Assembly (NCBI GenBank): GCA_030447725.1
Contig: JAUJOQ010000001.1
Coordinates: 94,821-158,820, forward strand
DNA: 64,000 bases
Origin: Thermoleophilaceae bacterium
GTDB lineage: Bacteria; Actinomycetota; Thermoleophilia; Solirubrobacterales; Thermoleophilaceae
Direction: 5' to 3'
The notes beneath the pieces were generated by a model, which was not told the origin of the DNA, searched no databases, and saw only the letters and a program-made list of their open reading frames with translations. Shown one piece after another: positions 1 through 7,837 of the stretch (positions are counted from its first letter, which is position 1; each line of letters starts with the position of its first letter). Made by a program: the position numbers and the translations under genes.

Positions 1-1135
1 CCTCGGCGGCACTGACCACCAGTCGCGTGAGACGGTCCAGCAACCCGCCCGGTGGCGGGTCCTGGGTGTGGGCGCCGACCGCGACGTCGTAGGAGCCCTC
101 CAGCAACGCGAGGCGCGGCACCTCGAAGGACACCTCGATCTCCCCCTCCACCGTGCCGATCACCGTGTCGGTGCGAAAGCACAGCTCCCCGAGCTCGGAG
201 CGGACCTCGAGCGCCGCCACCGCGCGCACGACCTCCGACCGGGCGCGCAGACGCATGCGCACGGCCAGCGCCTCGCCCGGCCTGTAGGCACTTCGCGGGC
301 GCCCGTCGGCGTCGAGCAGCTCAAGCTCGGTGACCTCCAGCGCAGACCCTGAGCCGGTCGGCCTCGAGCTGCGCGAGGCGCCGCCCTCGGTGCCCAGCAG
401 GCGGTGATAGTGCAACAGCCCCTCGGTCACCTCGCCGTCGAAGGCCACCTGTCCGCCGTCGAGCACGACCACCCGCCGGCACACCCGCTCGATCGCGCCC
501 GGGTCGTGGGACACCAGCACCAGCGTTGCGCCGGCCTCCATCCGCTGCGCGATGCGCGTGAAGCACTTGCGCTGGAAGGACTCGTCGCCCACGGCCAGGA
601 TCTCGTCGATCAGCATCACGTCCGCCTCGAGGTGGGCGGCGATCGAGAACCCCAGCCGCAGGAACATCCCCGAGCTGTAGGTCTTGACCGGCAGGTCGAT
701 GAACTCGCCCAGCTCGGAGAAGGCGACGATCTCGTCCATCCGCTGCTCGATCTGCTCACGTCCGAAGCCGTGCAGGGCGCCGTTGAGGAAGATGTTCTCC
801 CGACCCGAGAAGTCGGGGCCGAAGCCGGCGCCGAGCTCGAGCAGGGTGATCACGCGCCCGCCGCACTGCGCCCGCCCGGAGTCCAGCGGAACGATTCCCG
901 CCAGGCACGCCAGCGTGGAGGACTTGCCGGCGCCATTGCGCCCGACCATGCCCACGGCCTCGCCCGGCGCGATGCGCAGACTGACCTCGCGCAGCGCCTG
1001 CACCGAGGCGTGGGTGGCCCCGAAGCCGCGCCGTACGACCAGCTCCTTGAGGGTGCGGCTGCGGTCCCGCCGTATCCGGAAGGTGCGCGTGGCCTTGTCG
1101 AGCACGATCTCGCCGGGGGCGAGCCCGGCGCTCAC
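1..1135 (-). CDS. ABC transporter ATP-binding protein, polysaccharide export (Wzt/TagH type), C-terminus cut by window edge
   Basis: Nucleotide-binding subunit of an ABC-2 glycan exporter, expected on the cytoplasmic face of the membrane, powering export of a lipid-linked polysaccharide or teichoic-acid-like polymer. Read from GTG at 1135, which overlaps the permease stop by GTGA. 378 residues are visible before the window ends. Walker A GRNGAGKSS is at about residues 65-73, the signature region YSSGMFLRL at 153-161, Walker B VMLIDE at 173-178 and the switch His at about 210. The signature has SSGM rather than LSGG, as is usual in Wzt/RfbE-like proteins. Residues after about 260 look like the beta-sandwich C-terminal domain that in Wzt recognises the exported polymer (family knowledge). 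Neighbouring glycosyltransferases support glycan export; the substrate is unknown. Confidence 0.9.
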   Translation of the reverse strand, partial: MSAGLAPGEIVLDKATRTFRIRRDRSRTLKELVVRRGFGATHASVQALREVSLRIAPGEAVGMVGRNGAGKSSTLACLAGIVPLDSGRAQCGGRVITLLELGAGFGPDFSGRENIFLNGALHGFGREQIEQRMDEIVAFSELGEFIDLPVKTYSSGMFLRLGFSIAAHLEADVMLIDEILAVGDESFQRKCFTRIAQRMEAGATLVLVSHDPGAIERVCRRVVVLDGGQVAFDGEVTEGLLHYHRLLGTEGGASRSSRPTGSGSALEVTELELLDADGRPRSAYRPGEALAVRMRLRARSEVVRAVAALEVRSELGELCFRTDTVIGTVEGEIEVSFEVPRLALLEGSYDVAVGAHTQDPPPGGLLDRLTRLVVSAAE

Positions 1136-1908
1136 AGCATCACCGCCAGATCGCGTCCCATCCGCCGGAACAGCAGGATCCCTCCCCCCAGGGCCAGTAC
1201 CCCAGCCACCGCGATGTAGGCCAGGTGGCCGAGTCCCGGCGCGGTCCCCGCGTAGAGCACCTGGCGTACGGCGTCAACGAACGGCGCGATCGGGTTGGCC
1301 CACTGCAGCAGATTGGCCAACCAGTCGCGGTCGGCCACACCGGGCAACTCCTCGACCCGCAGGAAGATCGGCGTCACGAAGAACCACGGCAGCAGCGCCG
1401 CGGCGAGCACCGGCTCGACGTCGCGGTAGTGGGCGTGCAGCACGCTGACCGCCAGAGACAGGCCGAGCACGAAGCAGAACAGCAACGCCACGACCGGCAC
1501 CAGCAGCAGCAACTCGGGCTCGAGCGTGCCGCGCACGGCGAGGGCCACAGGGGTTGCGACCGCGAGCATCACGAGGAAGGTGACCATCTGCACGGTGGCC
1601 ACAGACGCGGGGATCGCCTCGCGCGGGAACCGGACCTTGCGCACCAGCGCGGCGTTCTGCACGAGGCTCGGCGCGGCCGCCAGCAGCGCCTGTGCGAAGA
1701 ACACCCACACGATCAGCCCCACCAGCAGGAACAGCGGATAGTCCGGGATGTCGGCCACCCTCAGGAGCACCGAGAACACCAGTGCGTACGCGCCCATCAG
1801 CACCAGCGGGTTGATCAGGTACCAGAGCACGCCAAGCGCGGAGCCCTTGTACTTCTGGCGCAGCTCACGGCGCACCATCTGCTCGAACAGGTACCGGTAG
1901 CGCAGCAC
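1132..1908 (-). CDS. ABC-2 type polysaccharide export permease (Wzm/TagG type)
   Basis: Membrane subunit of the exporter whose ATPase follows it with a 4-nt overlap. About 258 residues with roughly six hydrophobic segments (for example NPLVLMGAYALVFSVLL and VVALLFCFVLGLSLAVSV), the usual size and pattern of Wzm/TagG permeases. The N-terminus has the family-typical region around FEQMVRRELRQKYKGSALG, an amphipathic helix before the first membrane span. An upstream GTG at 1914 is possible, but a TAGGCT hexamer sits directly against it (1915-1920), so the GTG at 1908 is preferred as a leaderless start. It is transcribed away from the GT4 gene at 1946 with about 35 bp between them. Substrate specificity cannot be read from sequence. 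Confidence 0.88.
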   Translation of the reverse strand: MLRYRYLFEQMVRRELRQKYKGSALGVLWYLINPLVLMGAYALVFSVLLRVADIPDYPLFLLVGLIVWVFFAQALLAAAPSLVQNAALVRKVRFPREAIPASVATVQMVTFLVMLAVATPVALAVRGTLEPELLLLVPVVALLFCFVLGLSLAVSVLHAHYRDVEPVLAAALLPWFFVTPIFLRVEELPGVADRDWLANLLQWANPIAPFVDAVRQVLYAGTAPGLGHLAYIAVAGVLALGGGILLFRRMGRDLAVML

Positions 1909-1932
1909 GGGCACAGCCTACGCGGGCGCCGG

Positions 1933-1938
1933 TACTCT
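1933..1938 (+). promoter_or_regulatory. Candidate -10 element TACTCT of the GT4 gene
   Basis: TACTCT ends 7 nt before the ATG at 1946, so transcription would begin at about the start codon. No Shine-Dalgarno sequence is visible. Confidence 0.4.
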
Positions 1939-1945
1939 GGCGCCC

Positions 1946-3127
1946 ATGCCGAGCGCGGGACTGCGGGTTTCGGTCGACGCCCGGCCGCTCGACATCGAGG
2001 GCGTGCGCTCCCAGGGCATCGGCCGCTACGCCCACGGCCTGCTCGGCGCCCTGCCGGCGGTGGCGGCCGAGCGCGGCGGTGAGCTGGTGCTCCTGCGCGA
2101 GCGGCGTCTCTCCACGAGCGTCTTCGCCGGACAGATTCCCGAAGGGACGGCTGTGCGACGGCTGCGCCGGCCCCGGATGCCGGCTCGCCTCGTGGACTGG
2201 CCCGAGCACCTGCTGCTCCCTGTCGACCTGCGCCGCGCTCGCGCCGCGGTGCATCACTCGCTGTCGATCTACCGCGCCGCGCTGCGCCCGGGCGTGCCGA
2301 GCGTGATGACGATGTACGACGTCGTGCCGCTGATGTGGCCAGACCAGTACCTGCGCAGCGGAGTGCTGCACCGGACCCTCTACCGGGCGGCGCGTCACGC
2401 CCGGCTGCTGCTGGCGGTGTCCGAGACCGCGCGGCGCGACGTGATCGCGCATCTCGGCGTGAGGCCCGACCGCGTGCTCTGTGTGCCGGCGGCCGCAGAC
2501 CCGCGCTTCTCTCCTGCCGACCATCGTCGGGCACGCGAGCTCCTCGGCTTCGACGAGCCCTATCTCCTCTACGTCGGCGGGCTAGCCACCCGAGACCCGC
2601 GCAAGAACGTGGAGGGCCTGATCGACGCCTACGCGGCGTGGCGCCGAGCCGGCTCGCGACCCGAGCGGCTCGTGCTTTGCGGACCGCTCGGGGCCACCGG
2701 GGAGCGGCTTCGCGAGCGGGCGCAGCGGGCGGGCGCCGGTGCTGCGTTCACGGGGTTCGTAGCCGACGAGGATCTGCCCTCCCTGCTGTCGGGCGCCTCG
2801 TGCCTGGTCACGGCCAGCCGCTACGAGGGCTTCGGGCTGCCGGCGCTCGAGGCGATCTCCTGCGCCACCCCGGTCGTCGCCTTCGACGTCGGCGCGGTGC
2901 CCGAGGTGGCGGGACCGGGATGCCTGGCGGTCCGCGATGGAGACGGTGACGCCCTGATGCGAGCCGTCGCGCGGATATGTGACGACCCGGCGCTGCGCCG
3001 CAAGCTCTCGCAGGAGGGGCTGCGCCACGCCCGCCGCTACTCCTGGCGCCGTACGGCCGAGCTCACTTGGGAGGCCTACGAACAGGCCGCGGGAAACCTT
3101 CCTCAGGGGCGGGGCTCGAGGCCGTAG
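1946..3127 (+). CDS. GT4-family glycosyltransferase (GT-B fold)
   Basis: Retaining glycosyltransferase of family GT4, cytoplasmic or membrane-associated, adding a sugar to a lipid-linked glycan. 393 residues, a normal length. The N-terminal half has VDARPLDIEGVRSQGIGRY, typical of mannosyl or rhamnosyl transferases. The C-terminal donor domain has a glycine-rich start (LLYVGGLATRDPRKNV), a GFVADEDLPSLLSGA segment and the EX7E-type signature SRYEGFGLPALEA at roughly residues 290-302. Divergent from the exporter genes. Its last 25 bp overlap the convergent GT2 gene. The sugar donor cannot be assigned. Confidence 0.88.
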   Translation: MPSAGLRVSVDARPLDIEGVRSQGIGRYAHGLLGALPAVAAERGGELVLLRERRLSTSVFAGQIPEGTAVRRLRRPRMPARLVDWPEHLLLPVDLRRARAAVHHSLSIYRAALRPGVPSVMTMYDVVPLMWPDQYLRSGVLHRTLYRAARHARLLLAVSETARRDVIAHLGVRPDRVLCVPAAADPRFSPADHRRARELLGFDEPYLLYVGGLATRDPRKNVEGLIDAYAAWRRAGSRPERLVLCGPLGATGERLRERAQRAGAGAAFTGFVADEDLPSLLSGASCLVTASRYEGFGLPALEAISCATPVVAFDVGAVPEVAGPGCLAVRDGDGDALMRAVARICDDPALRRKLSQEGLRHARRYSWRRTAELTWEAYEQAAGNLPQGRGSRP

Positions 3128-4131
3128 GGCACCGCAGGCGCCCCCCTCTCGCGACGCCGGTCCTGCAGCACCCTGCGCTTGCGAAGCGAGACCGGAAGCA
3201 GTCGCGCCGCCTCCACGTAGCCGCGCAGAAGATGGCGCTCTCGTGCCAGCGCGTAGCCGAGGGCCAGCACCTCGTAGGCCATGATGCGGGGCAGGTCTCC
3301 CAGCAGCTGGCGCAGCGGATCGTTCTTGGCGATCATCAGATAGCGGTTGCGAAACTGGACCATGCGCTGCCATTCCGCGATCCGCCCGCGATTGGTCGGG
3401 CTGTAGCGGCGCACGTGGTAGGCAACCGCGCGCGGCTCGTAGCCACAGCGCCAGCCCAGCAGCCGCGTCCGCCACGCCAGGTCGGCGTCAGACCCCCAGT
3501 CCGCCGGCACGCCGTCGCGGACCAGCACCAGGTCCTCGTCGAAGACCTCCCCGTCCACCGCGGCGTCCTCGAGGGCCGCGCGCCGGTAGAGGGCGACGGC
3601 GCCGTCAGCGCCGAAGGCCTCACCCGGCGTGTCGAAGGCGAGCGCCGGCCGGCCGTGGCCCACCAGCCCGTTCTTGCGCCGGCGGTCCACCACCATGCCG
3701 GCAGTGTCGATCGCGTCCAGTCGCTGCTCGGGCCGAGGGCCCTCCGTCCGCACCAGCCTGGGGGCGACGGAGCCCACCTCGGGCTCCTCCAAGCGCCCGC
3801 GCATGGCGGCCACGAGCCCGGGCGTCAGGAAGCAGTCGGGCTGCATGAAGAGGATGGCCTCGGTATCGACGCAGCGCACCGCCAGGTTCATCGCCCGGCA
3901 GAAGGAATGCCGCTCCTCGAGGCGCACGCAACGCACACCCAGCTCTCTCGCCACATCGGCGGTCGAGTCCTCGGAGGCGTTGTCGAGCACGACCACCTCG
4001 ACGTCCTCCTGGGCCAGGGCGGTGGGCAGCGCGTGGCTCAGGAGCTCGCCCTCGTTGGTTGATATCACGGGTATGCCGATTCTCAGGACGCGGAACCATA
4101 TGGTTCGAAAGCATCTGCCCTCCGGACGCAA
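3103..4131 (-). CDS. GT2-family glycosyltransferase
   Basis: GT-A fold transferase of family GT2, probably rhamnosyltransferase-like, acting on a membrane-linked glycan. Up to 342 residues. Near the N-terminus IGIPVISTNEGELLSHAL is followed by VVVLDNASED. The metal region is less canonical, reading ILFMQPDCFL at about residues 95-104. A later acidic segment DWGSDADLAWRTRLLGW is the family's usual ED/DAD region. The start is uncertain: the ATG at 4131 gives an arginine-rich leader that looks non-conserved, but no closer ATG/GTG is in frame; CTG at about 4086 is possible. As drawn, its 5' end overlaps the divergent GT2 gene by 73 bp. Confidence 0.78.
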   Translation of the reverse strand: MRPEGRCFRTIWFRVLRIGIPVISTNEGELLSHALPTALAQEDVEVVVLDNASEDSTADVARELGVRCVRLEERHSFCRAMNLAVRCVDTEAILFMQPDCFLTPGLVAAMRGRLEEPEVGSVAPRLVRTEGPRPEQRLDAIDTAGMVVDRRRKNGLVGHGRPALAFDTPGEAFGADGAVALYRRAALEDAAVDGEVFDEDLVLVRDGVPADWGSDADLAWRTRLLGWRCGYEPRAVAYHVRRYSPTNRGRIAEWQRMVQFRNRYLMIAKNDPLRQLLGDLPRIMAYEVLALGYALARERHLLRGYVEAARLLPVSLRKRRVLQDRRRERGAPAVPYGLEPRP

Positions 4132-5297
4132 CCCCCGGCCCGCTCGTCTCGCTGCTGCTGCCCAACCGCGACAACGAGCGCGTGCTGGACCTCGTGCTGG
4201 AGCGGCTGGCGGCTAATACCACCTATCCGAAGATCGAGGTCGTTGCCATCGACGACGGCTCGACGGACGCGAGCCGCGAGATCCTGCGCCGCTGGCGTGA
4301 CTCAGGACGCTTCCCCGCCTTCCAGCTCTTGGAGCGTGAGCACGCCGGCGCCATCGAGGCGCTCAATGCCGGACTACAGAGGGCCAGGGGCGAGGTGATC
4401 GTGCAGCTCGACGCGGACGCATCGGTCGAAACCCCTGGGTGGGTGGAGAGGATGCTGGCGCTGCTGGTGGTCGACGAGCGTGTGGGCGCCGTGACCGCCA
4501 AGGTGGTTCTCGACACGGGCCGCATCCACGCGTGCGGCGTCAGCCTGATCGGCCCCGAGGGCCTGCACGATCGGCCGAGCCGGATCACCGAGCGGACCGG
4601 CCGTCGTCTCTGGCATACCCGCGTGGACCGGCCTCGCGAGGGTAGCCGCATGGAGGAGAGCCACATAGCGGAGGTCGACTCCGGGATCGGCTGCTGCCTG
4701 ATGTACCGGCGCACCGATGCCTTGCAGGCCGGCGGCTACGACCCCGGATTTTCCCCCGTCTGGTTCGATGACCTCGACCTCTGCATCGCGATCCGTAGGG
4801 AGGGAAAGAAGGTCTTCTTCACCCCGGACGTGAGGGTCGTGCACCACGTCAGGATGGGTCATCAGGGACAGGCTGGGGCAGAGGGCATCCGCGACCGGGC
4901 CATCCGGCGCTCACGCCGTCTCGCGTCCCGGGTCGGGGCGGTGTCGCCCGCCACCCGGGCTGCCATGGCTCGCCGGATGGGGCTCAACCAGCCGCCGCCC
5001 GAGCACGTCGGACGCCTTCTTCACCACTACGGCTACTGGCGCGAGAAGTGGGGCTGGGACCTGCTCAACCCAGACATGACCGAGTTGAGGCGGCGCTACG
5101 GCGCCACGGAGATCTGCTGGGCCTTCGACCCCCACCGCAACGCCGCGGGCGAGGAGCTCCTCAGCGAGCTGGTCCGCGTGAGTGAGGCCGCGGGCCGCAC
5201 GCCACTCCAGGGTGCGGCGGACCGGGGCCCCTCATCCGCACGGCGTCGGGACGCTCGCGCAGGTAGCGAAGGTGACCCAACACCGAGCGGAGGCTGA
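4059..5297 (+). CDS. GT2-family glycosyltransferase, long form
   Basis: GT2 transferase of 412 residues from TTG at 4059; the true N-terminus is uncertain because conserved sequence begins only at LVSLLLPNRDN (about residue 29). VVAIDDGSTDASREIL and VIVQLDADASVE supply the nucleotide-sugar and metal-binding acidic residues. Later, GYDPGFSPVWFDDLDLCIAI contains the WxDDLDL-type acceptor/base motif. The roughly 100-residue C-terminal extension is basic and has no recognised domain. The 3' end overlaps the convergent GT2 gene by 137 bp, a long antisense overlap. It probably extends the same polysaccharide as its neighbours. Confidence 0.78.
   Translation: MISRVCRFSGRGTIWFESICPPDATPGPLVSLLLPNRDNERVLDLVLERLAANTTYPKIEVVAIDDGSTDASREILRRWRDSGRFPAFQLLEREHAGAIEALNAGLQRARGEVIVQLDADASVETPGWVERMLALLVVDERVGAVTAKVVLDTGRIHACGVSLIGPEGLHDRPSRITERTGRRLWHTRVDRPREGSRMEESHIAEVDSGIGCCLMYRRTDALQAGGYDPGFSPVWFDDLDLCIAIRREGKKVFFTPDVRVVHHVRMGHQGQAGAEGIRDRAIRRSRRLASRVGAVSPATRAAMARRMGLNQPPPEHVGRLLHHYGYWREKWGWDLLNPDMTELRRRYGATEICWAFDPHRNAAGEELLSELVRVSEAAGRTPLQGAADRGPSSARRRDARAGSEGDPTPSGG
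4093..4106. promoter_or_regulatory. 14-bp perfect palindrome between divergent GT2 genes
   Basis: GAACCATATGGTTC is a perfect inverted repeat in an AT-rich patch at the head-to-head junction of two GT2 genes. It could be an operator for both, or it could lie in the short true intergenic gap if both start codons are further in than drawn. No matching second copy was noticed. Confidence 0.3.
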
Positions 5298-6171
5298 GCG
5301 GCCGTTCGTTCGGAAGCGAGCGACCGAGCTCGTGCGCGATCAGCTCGAGCGGCTCGAACAGCGCGCGGAGCAGCCGATCCCGGTCCTGGGAGCGCGCCGC
5401 TGAGACAGTCCCGCCGACTGCATGCCGTATCCCCCACCACAGCAGCCCGGGCCGGCGCCGTGCCGGGAACGCTCCCGGATACTCTCGGTCGAGCCACGCT
5501 GCCCCGGAGCCGTGACACAGCTTCTGAACGGTGAACTCGCGCGCCGTCCGACGGCTCCGGTGCACGACGGCTGCGCACTCCCGCCGCTCGACCTCCCAGC
5601 CGGCGGCTCTCATGCGAAAGGAGAGGTCGGCGTCCTCGCCAGCGCGAATGTGCTCGCGAAATCCGCCGACACCCTCGAAGGCGCGTCGCCGGCAGGCGAG
5701 GTTGGCCGTCTTGGGGTACCCCCACTCTCCGAACCGCAAGGTGTCCTCCTGGCTCATGAGGCCGCGTAGGTAGGCATACCGAGCGGCCGCGGGGCCGGCG
5801 TGGGGCACCGCCTCGTCGATCACTCCGCCGGCCAGCAGCCCCGTCGCCTCCCGCGGAGGGCGTTCGAAGTAGCGGTCCAGGAGGTCGGCGGGCGCGGCGA
5901 CGTCGGCGTCGAAGAAGACCAGCCAGTCCGACGACCCGGACGCCGCGCCGCGGTTGCGCGCGTACCCCGGCGTCGCCAGATGCGCGGCGTGCATCACGGG
6001 GGCCCCGCCGCCATCCCGGTCGTGCGATGGCCGGCGTCCGGGTGTGTTGTCGACCAAGACCAGCGAGTCGCCCGGTCGCAGACGTAGGTGGCCCAGCCGC
6101 AGCCGGAGGTCTGCCAGGGCGGTGGCGCCGCCGCGAAACGGTACGACCACGTCCACTGAAGGCCTCGGCAC
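5161..6171 (-). CDS. GT2-family glycosyltransferase (paralogue of 7834-8727)
   Basis: GT2 transferase of 336 residues starting at GTG 6171. SVDVVVPFRGG begins the Rossmann-like donor domain, VLVDNT follows, and WLVFFDADVAAP holds the DxD metal-binding residues (about 87-98). GYPKTANLACRRRAFEGVGG and GEDADLSFRMRAAGW are acceptor-domain motifs. It is nearly colinear with the gene at 7834-8727, sharing for example PRPSVDVVVPFRG, ATPGYARNRGA and LLDRYF, so the two arose by duplication. Its last about 45 codons lie antisense to the 3' end of the convergent GT2 gene and look unconserved and proline/arginine-rich. A TAGTCT hexamer 7 nt upstream suggests a leaderless start. Confidence 0.83.
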   Translation of the reverse strand: MPRPSVDVVVPFRGGATALADLRLRLGHLRLRPGDSLVLVDNTPGRRPSHDRDGGGAPVMHAAHLATPGYARNRGAASGSSDWLVFFDADVAAPADLLDRYFERPPREATGLLAGGVIDEAVPHAGPAAARYAYLRGLMSQEDTLRFGEWGYPKTANLACRRRAFEGVGGFREHIRAGEDADLSFRMRAAGWEVERRECAAVVHRSRRTAREFTVQKLCHGSGAAWLDREYPGAFPARRRPGLLWWGIRHAVGGTVSAARSQDRDRLLRALFEPLELIAHELGRSLPNERPLSLRSVLGHLRYLRERPDAVRMRGPGPPHPGVACGPRPHSRGPAR

Positions 6172-6178
6172 GGAAGGC

Positions 6179-6184
6179 AGACTA
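6179..6184 (-). promoter_or_regulatory. Candidate -10 element TAGTCT (minus strand)
   Basis: Reads TAGTCT on the minus strand and ends 7 nt before the GTG at 6171. It faces an identical hexamer on the plus strand at 6224-6229, giving a compact divergent promoter pair. Confidence 0.42.
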
Positions 6185-6223
6185 ACCGCAGCCCCCCCGG
6201 GGTTCTGGCGCCTGCCCGCAGCG

Positions 6224-6229
6224 TAGTCT
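6224..6229 (+). promoter_or_regulatory. Candidate -10 element TAGTCT (plus strand)
   Basis: TAGTCT ends 10 nt before the ATG at 6240; there is no Shine-Dalgarno sequence. No clear -35 box. Confidence 0.38.
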
Positions 6230-6239
6230 GCTGTGCGCG

Positions 6240-7100
6240 ATGGTGTGGGCGATCGTGGTCACTCACAACCGGCAGGGCCTGCTCCGGGAGTGCCTCTCGG
6301 GCCTGCGCGATCAGACCCGTCCGCCCGAGCGCGTGCTCGTGGTCGACAACGCCAGCACGGACGGCACCCCGCAGATGCTGGCGCGTGAGTTCGGTGACGT
6401 GGAGGTGCTCACCCTCCCCTCGAACGAGGGGAGTGCCGGGGGTTTCCACGAGGGGATGAAACGGGCGCACGCAAGCGGCGCGGAATGGCTGTGGCTGATG
6501 GACGACGACACGGTCTGCACGCCGGAGGCGCTCGCCGAGCTGCTCGCCGCGCTGGGGAGGCTCGACCACTCTCAACCCCCTTCGCTGCTGCTGAGCAAGA
6601 CCTTGTGGCGAGACGGCCGCATGCACCCGATGAACACCCCGTGGCCGGCGCGCAAGCGGCCCGAGAGCATGGTCGAAGGGGCCGAGAGGGGCCTCATGCC
6701 GCTGGGCTCGGCGACATGGATCTCCCTGCTGATACAGAGGGGAGTGATCGATCGCCATGGGCTGCCACTGAAGCATTTCTTCATCTGGAGCGACGACATC
6801 GACTACACCGGGCGGGTGCTGGCGGCCGAACCCGGATACCTGGTCCCCACCAGCGTCGTGGTGCACAAGACGGAGGCTCCGCACACCGCCATGACGGCCA
6901 CACCCGACCGGTTCTACTACCACGTCCGCAACACGATCTTCATCATCCGCGGCCCGGGGAGGCTTCGACGCGACCGGGTCGTGTTCACGTGGCTGCTGGT
7001 CTCCTCGACGGTGGAGTACCTCGCCGGGAATCGGAGCCTCGGCGGGGTTCGCGCCGTGCTGCGGGGCCTGCGCGACGGGCTGCGGCCGCTTCCCACCTAA
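6240..7100 (+). CDS. GT2-family glycosyltransferase, galactofuranosyl/rhamnosyl transferase-like
   Basis: GT2 transferase of 286 residues resembling GlfT/WbbL-like enzymes. WAIVVTHNRQGLLRECL at the N-terminus and VLVVDNASTDGT form the donor site. WLWLMDDDTVC at about residues 81-91 is a strong DDD metal motif. FFIWSDDIDYTGRVL at about 179-193 carries the catalytic-base region (WxDD). The last segment, RFYYHVRNTIFIIR, is typical of the family. It converges with the gene at 7097-7837, sharing four bases of overlapping stop codons. The neighbour appears to be a diverged relative that lost the metal motif. Confidence 0.86.
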   Translation: MVWAIVVTHNRQGLLRECLSGLRDQTRPPERVLVVDNASTDGTPQMLAREFGDVEVLTLPSNEGSAGGFHEGMKRAHASGAEWLWLMDDDTVCTPEALAELLAALGRLDHSQPPSLLLSKTLWRDGRMHPMNTPWPARKRPESMVEGAERGLMPLGSATWISLLIQRGVIDRHGLPLKHFFIWSDDIDYTGRVLAAEPGYLVPTSVVVHKTEAPHTAMTATPDRFYYHVRNTIFIIRGPGRLRRDRVVFTWLLVSSTVEYLAGNRSLGGVRAVLRGLRDGLRPLPT

Positions 7101-7837
7101 CGGCGCCCCCCGAACGGCGGCGCACGCCGGACGTGCGCGACACCCTCCTCGACGAACCGAAACGCGAACCAAGGCTTGTCCCTCCGCTCCACAGCATCGC
7201 CGAGCAGGAGCCTGATCCGGCCGGCGACCTCCCGGCGCGCCGGCCGGCGCGCGCCGCCCCGAGCGGCCGGCACGCGCACGGCCACGCTCCCGGGCACGAG
7301 CAGTCCGAGCCGGCCCTTGAGCACGCGGGCGGTCCACTCCAGGTCGTCGTGAAAGGGACTCAGGCGAGGCCAGCGGGCGGCGACGACATCGAGGCTGGAC
7401 CGGGGGACCAGCAGGGACCCGCCGCGGGCGACCCTCAGCGAGAGGAGCCGCCGCTCGAAGGCGGCCACCCCGAGGTCGGGATCGCTCACCTGAGCCACCG
7501 GAATTGAGGAGCGGTCCAGCGAGCCGTCGGGGTGGATGACCTTGCTGGCCAACAGCACCGGCTGCCCCAGGTCGCCCACCTCGTCGAGCACGCCGATCAT
7601 ACGCTCGAGGGCGCCCGCCTCGGGCACAGCGGAGCCGTCCAGCAACCACAGCCAGCCTTCGTCTCCTTCTCCCAACTCGGTGCGCAGCTCCGCCTGCCGG
7701 GCCTGCGAGCCGCCGGCTCGCAGGGCGAGTAGGCGCTCGGGCCTGCGCGTCTGACGCTCGAGCGCCTCCTTCATCTGCGGTGGAGCCTCACCGCCCTCCC
7801 CGGCGATGGTCACCGCATATACCCGCTGCCCCGTCAC
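7097..7837 (-). CDS. Degenerate GT2-like protein without the DDD metal motif
   Basis: 246-residue protein from GTG 7837 (GTGA overlap with the preceding GT2 gene, so probably translationally coupled). It aligns by eye to the neighbouring enzyme at 6240-7100: WLWLLDGSAVP stands where that enzyme has WLWLMDDDTVC, and PFHDDLEWTARVLKGRLGLLVPGSVAV stands where it has the acceptor-base block. The metal-binding DDD is therefore reduced to DGS, and the N-terminal donor-binding segment (YAVTIAGEGGEAPP) is weak. The reading frame is intact, so it may be a pseudoenzyme, perhaps a partner or regulator of the adjacent transferases, or a gene early in decay. No function is claimed. Confidence 0.72.
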   Translation of the reverse strand: MTGQRVYAVTIAGEGGEAPPQMKEALERQTRRPERLLALRAGGSQARQAELRTELGEGDEGWLWLLDGSAVPEAGALERMIGVLDEVGDLGQPVLLASKVIHPDGSLDRSSIPVAQVSDPDLGVAAFERRLLSLRVARGGSLLVPRSSLDVVAARWPRLSPFHDDLEWTARVLKGRLGLLVPGSVAVRVPAARGGARRPARREVAGRIRLLLGDAVERRDKPWFAFRFVEEGVAHVRRAPPFGGRR

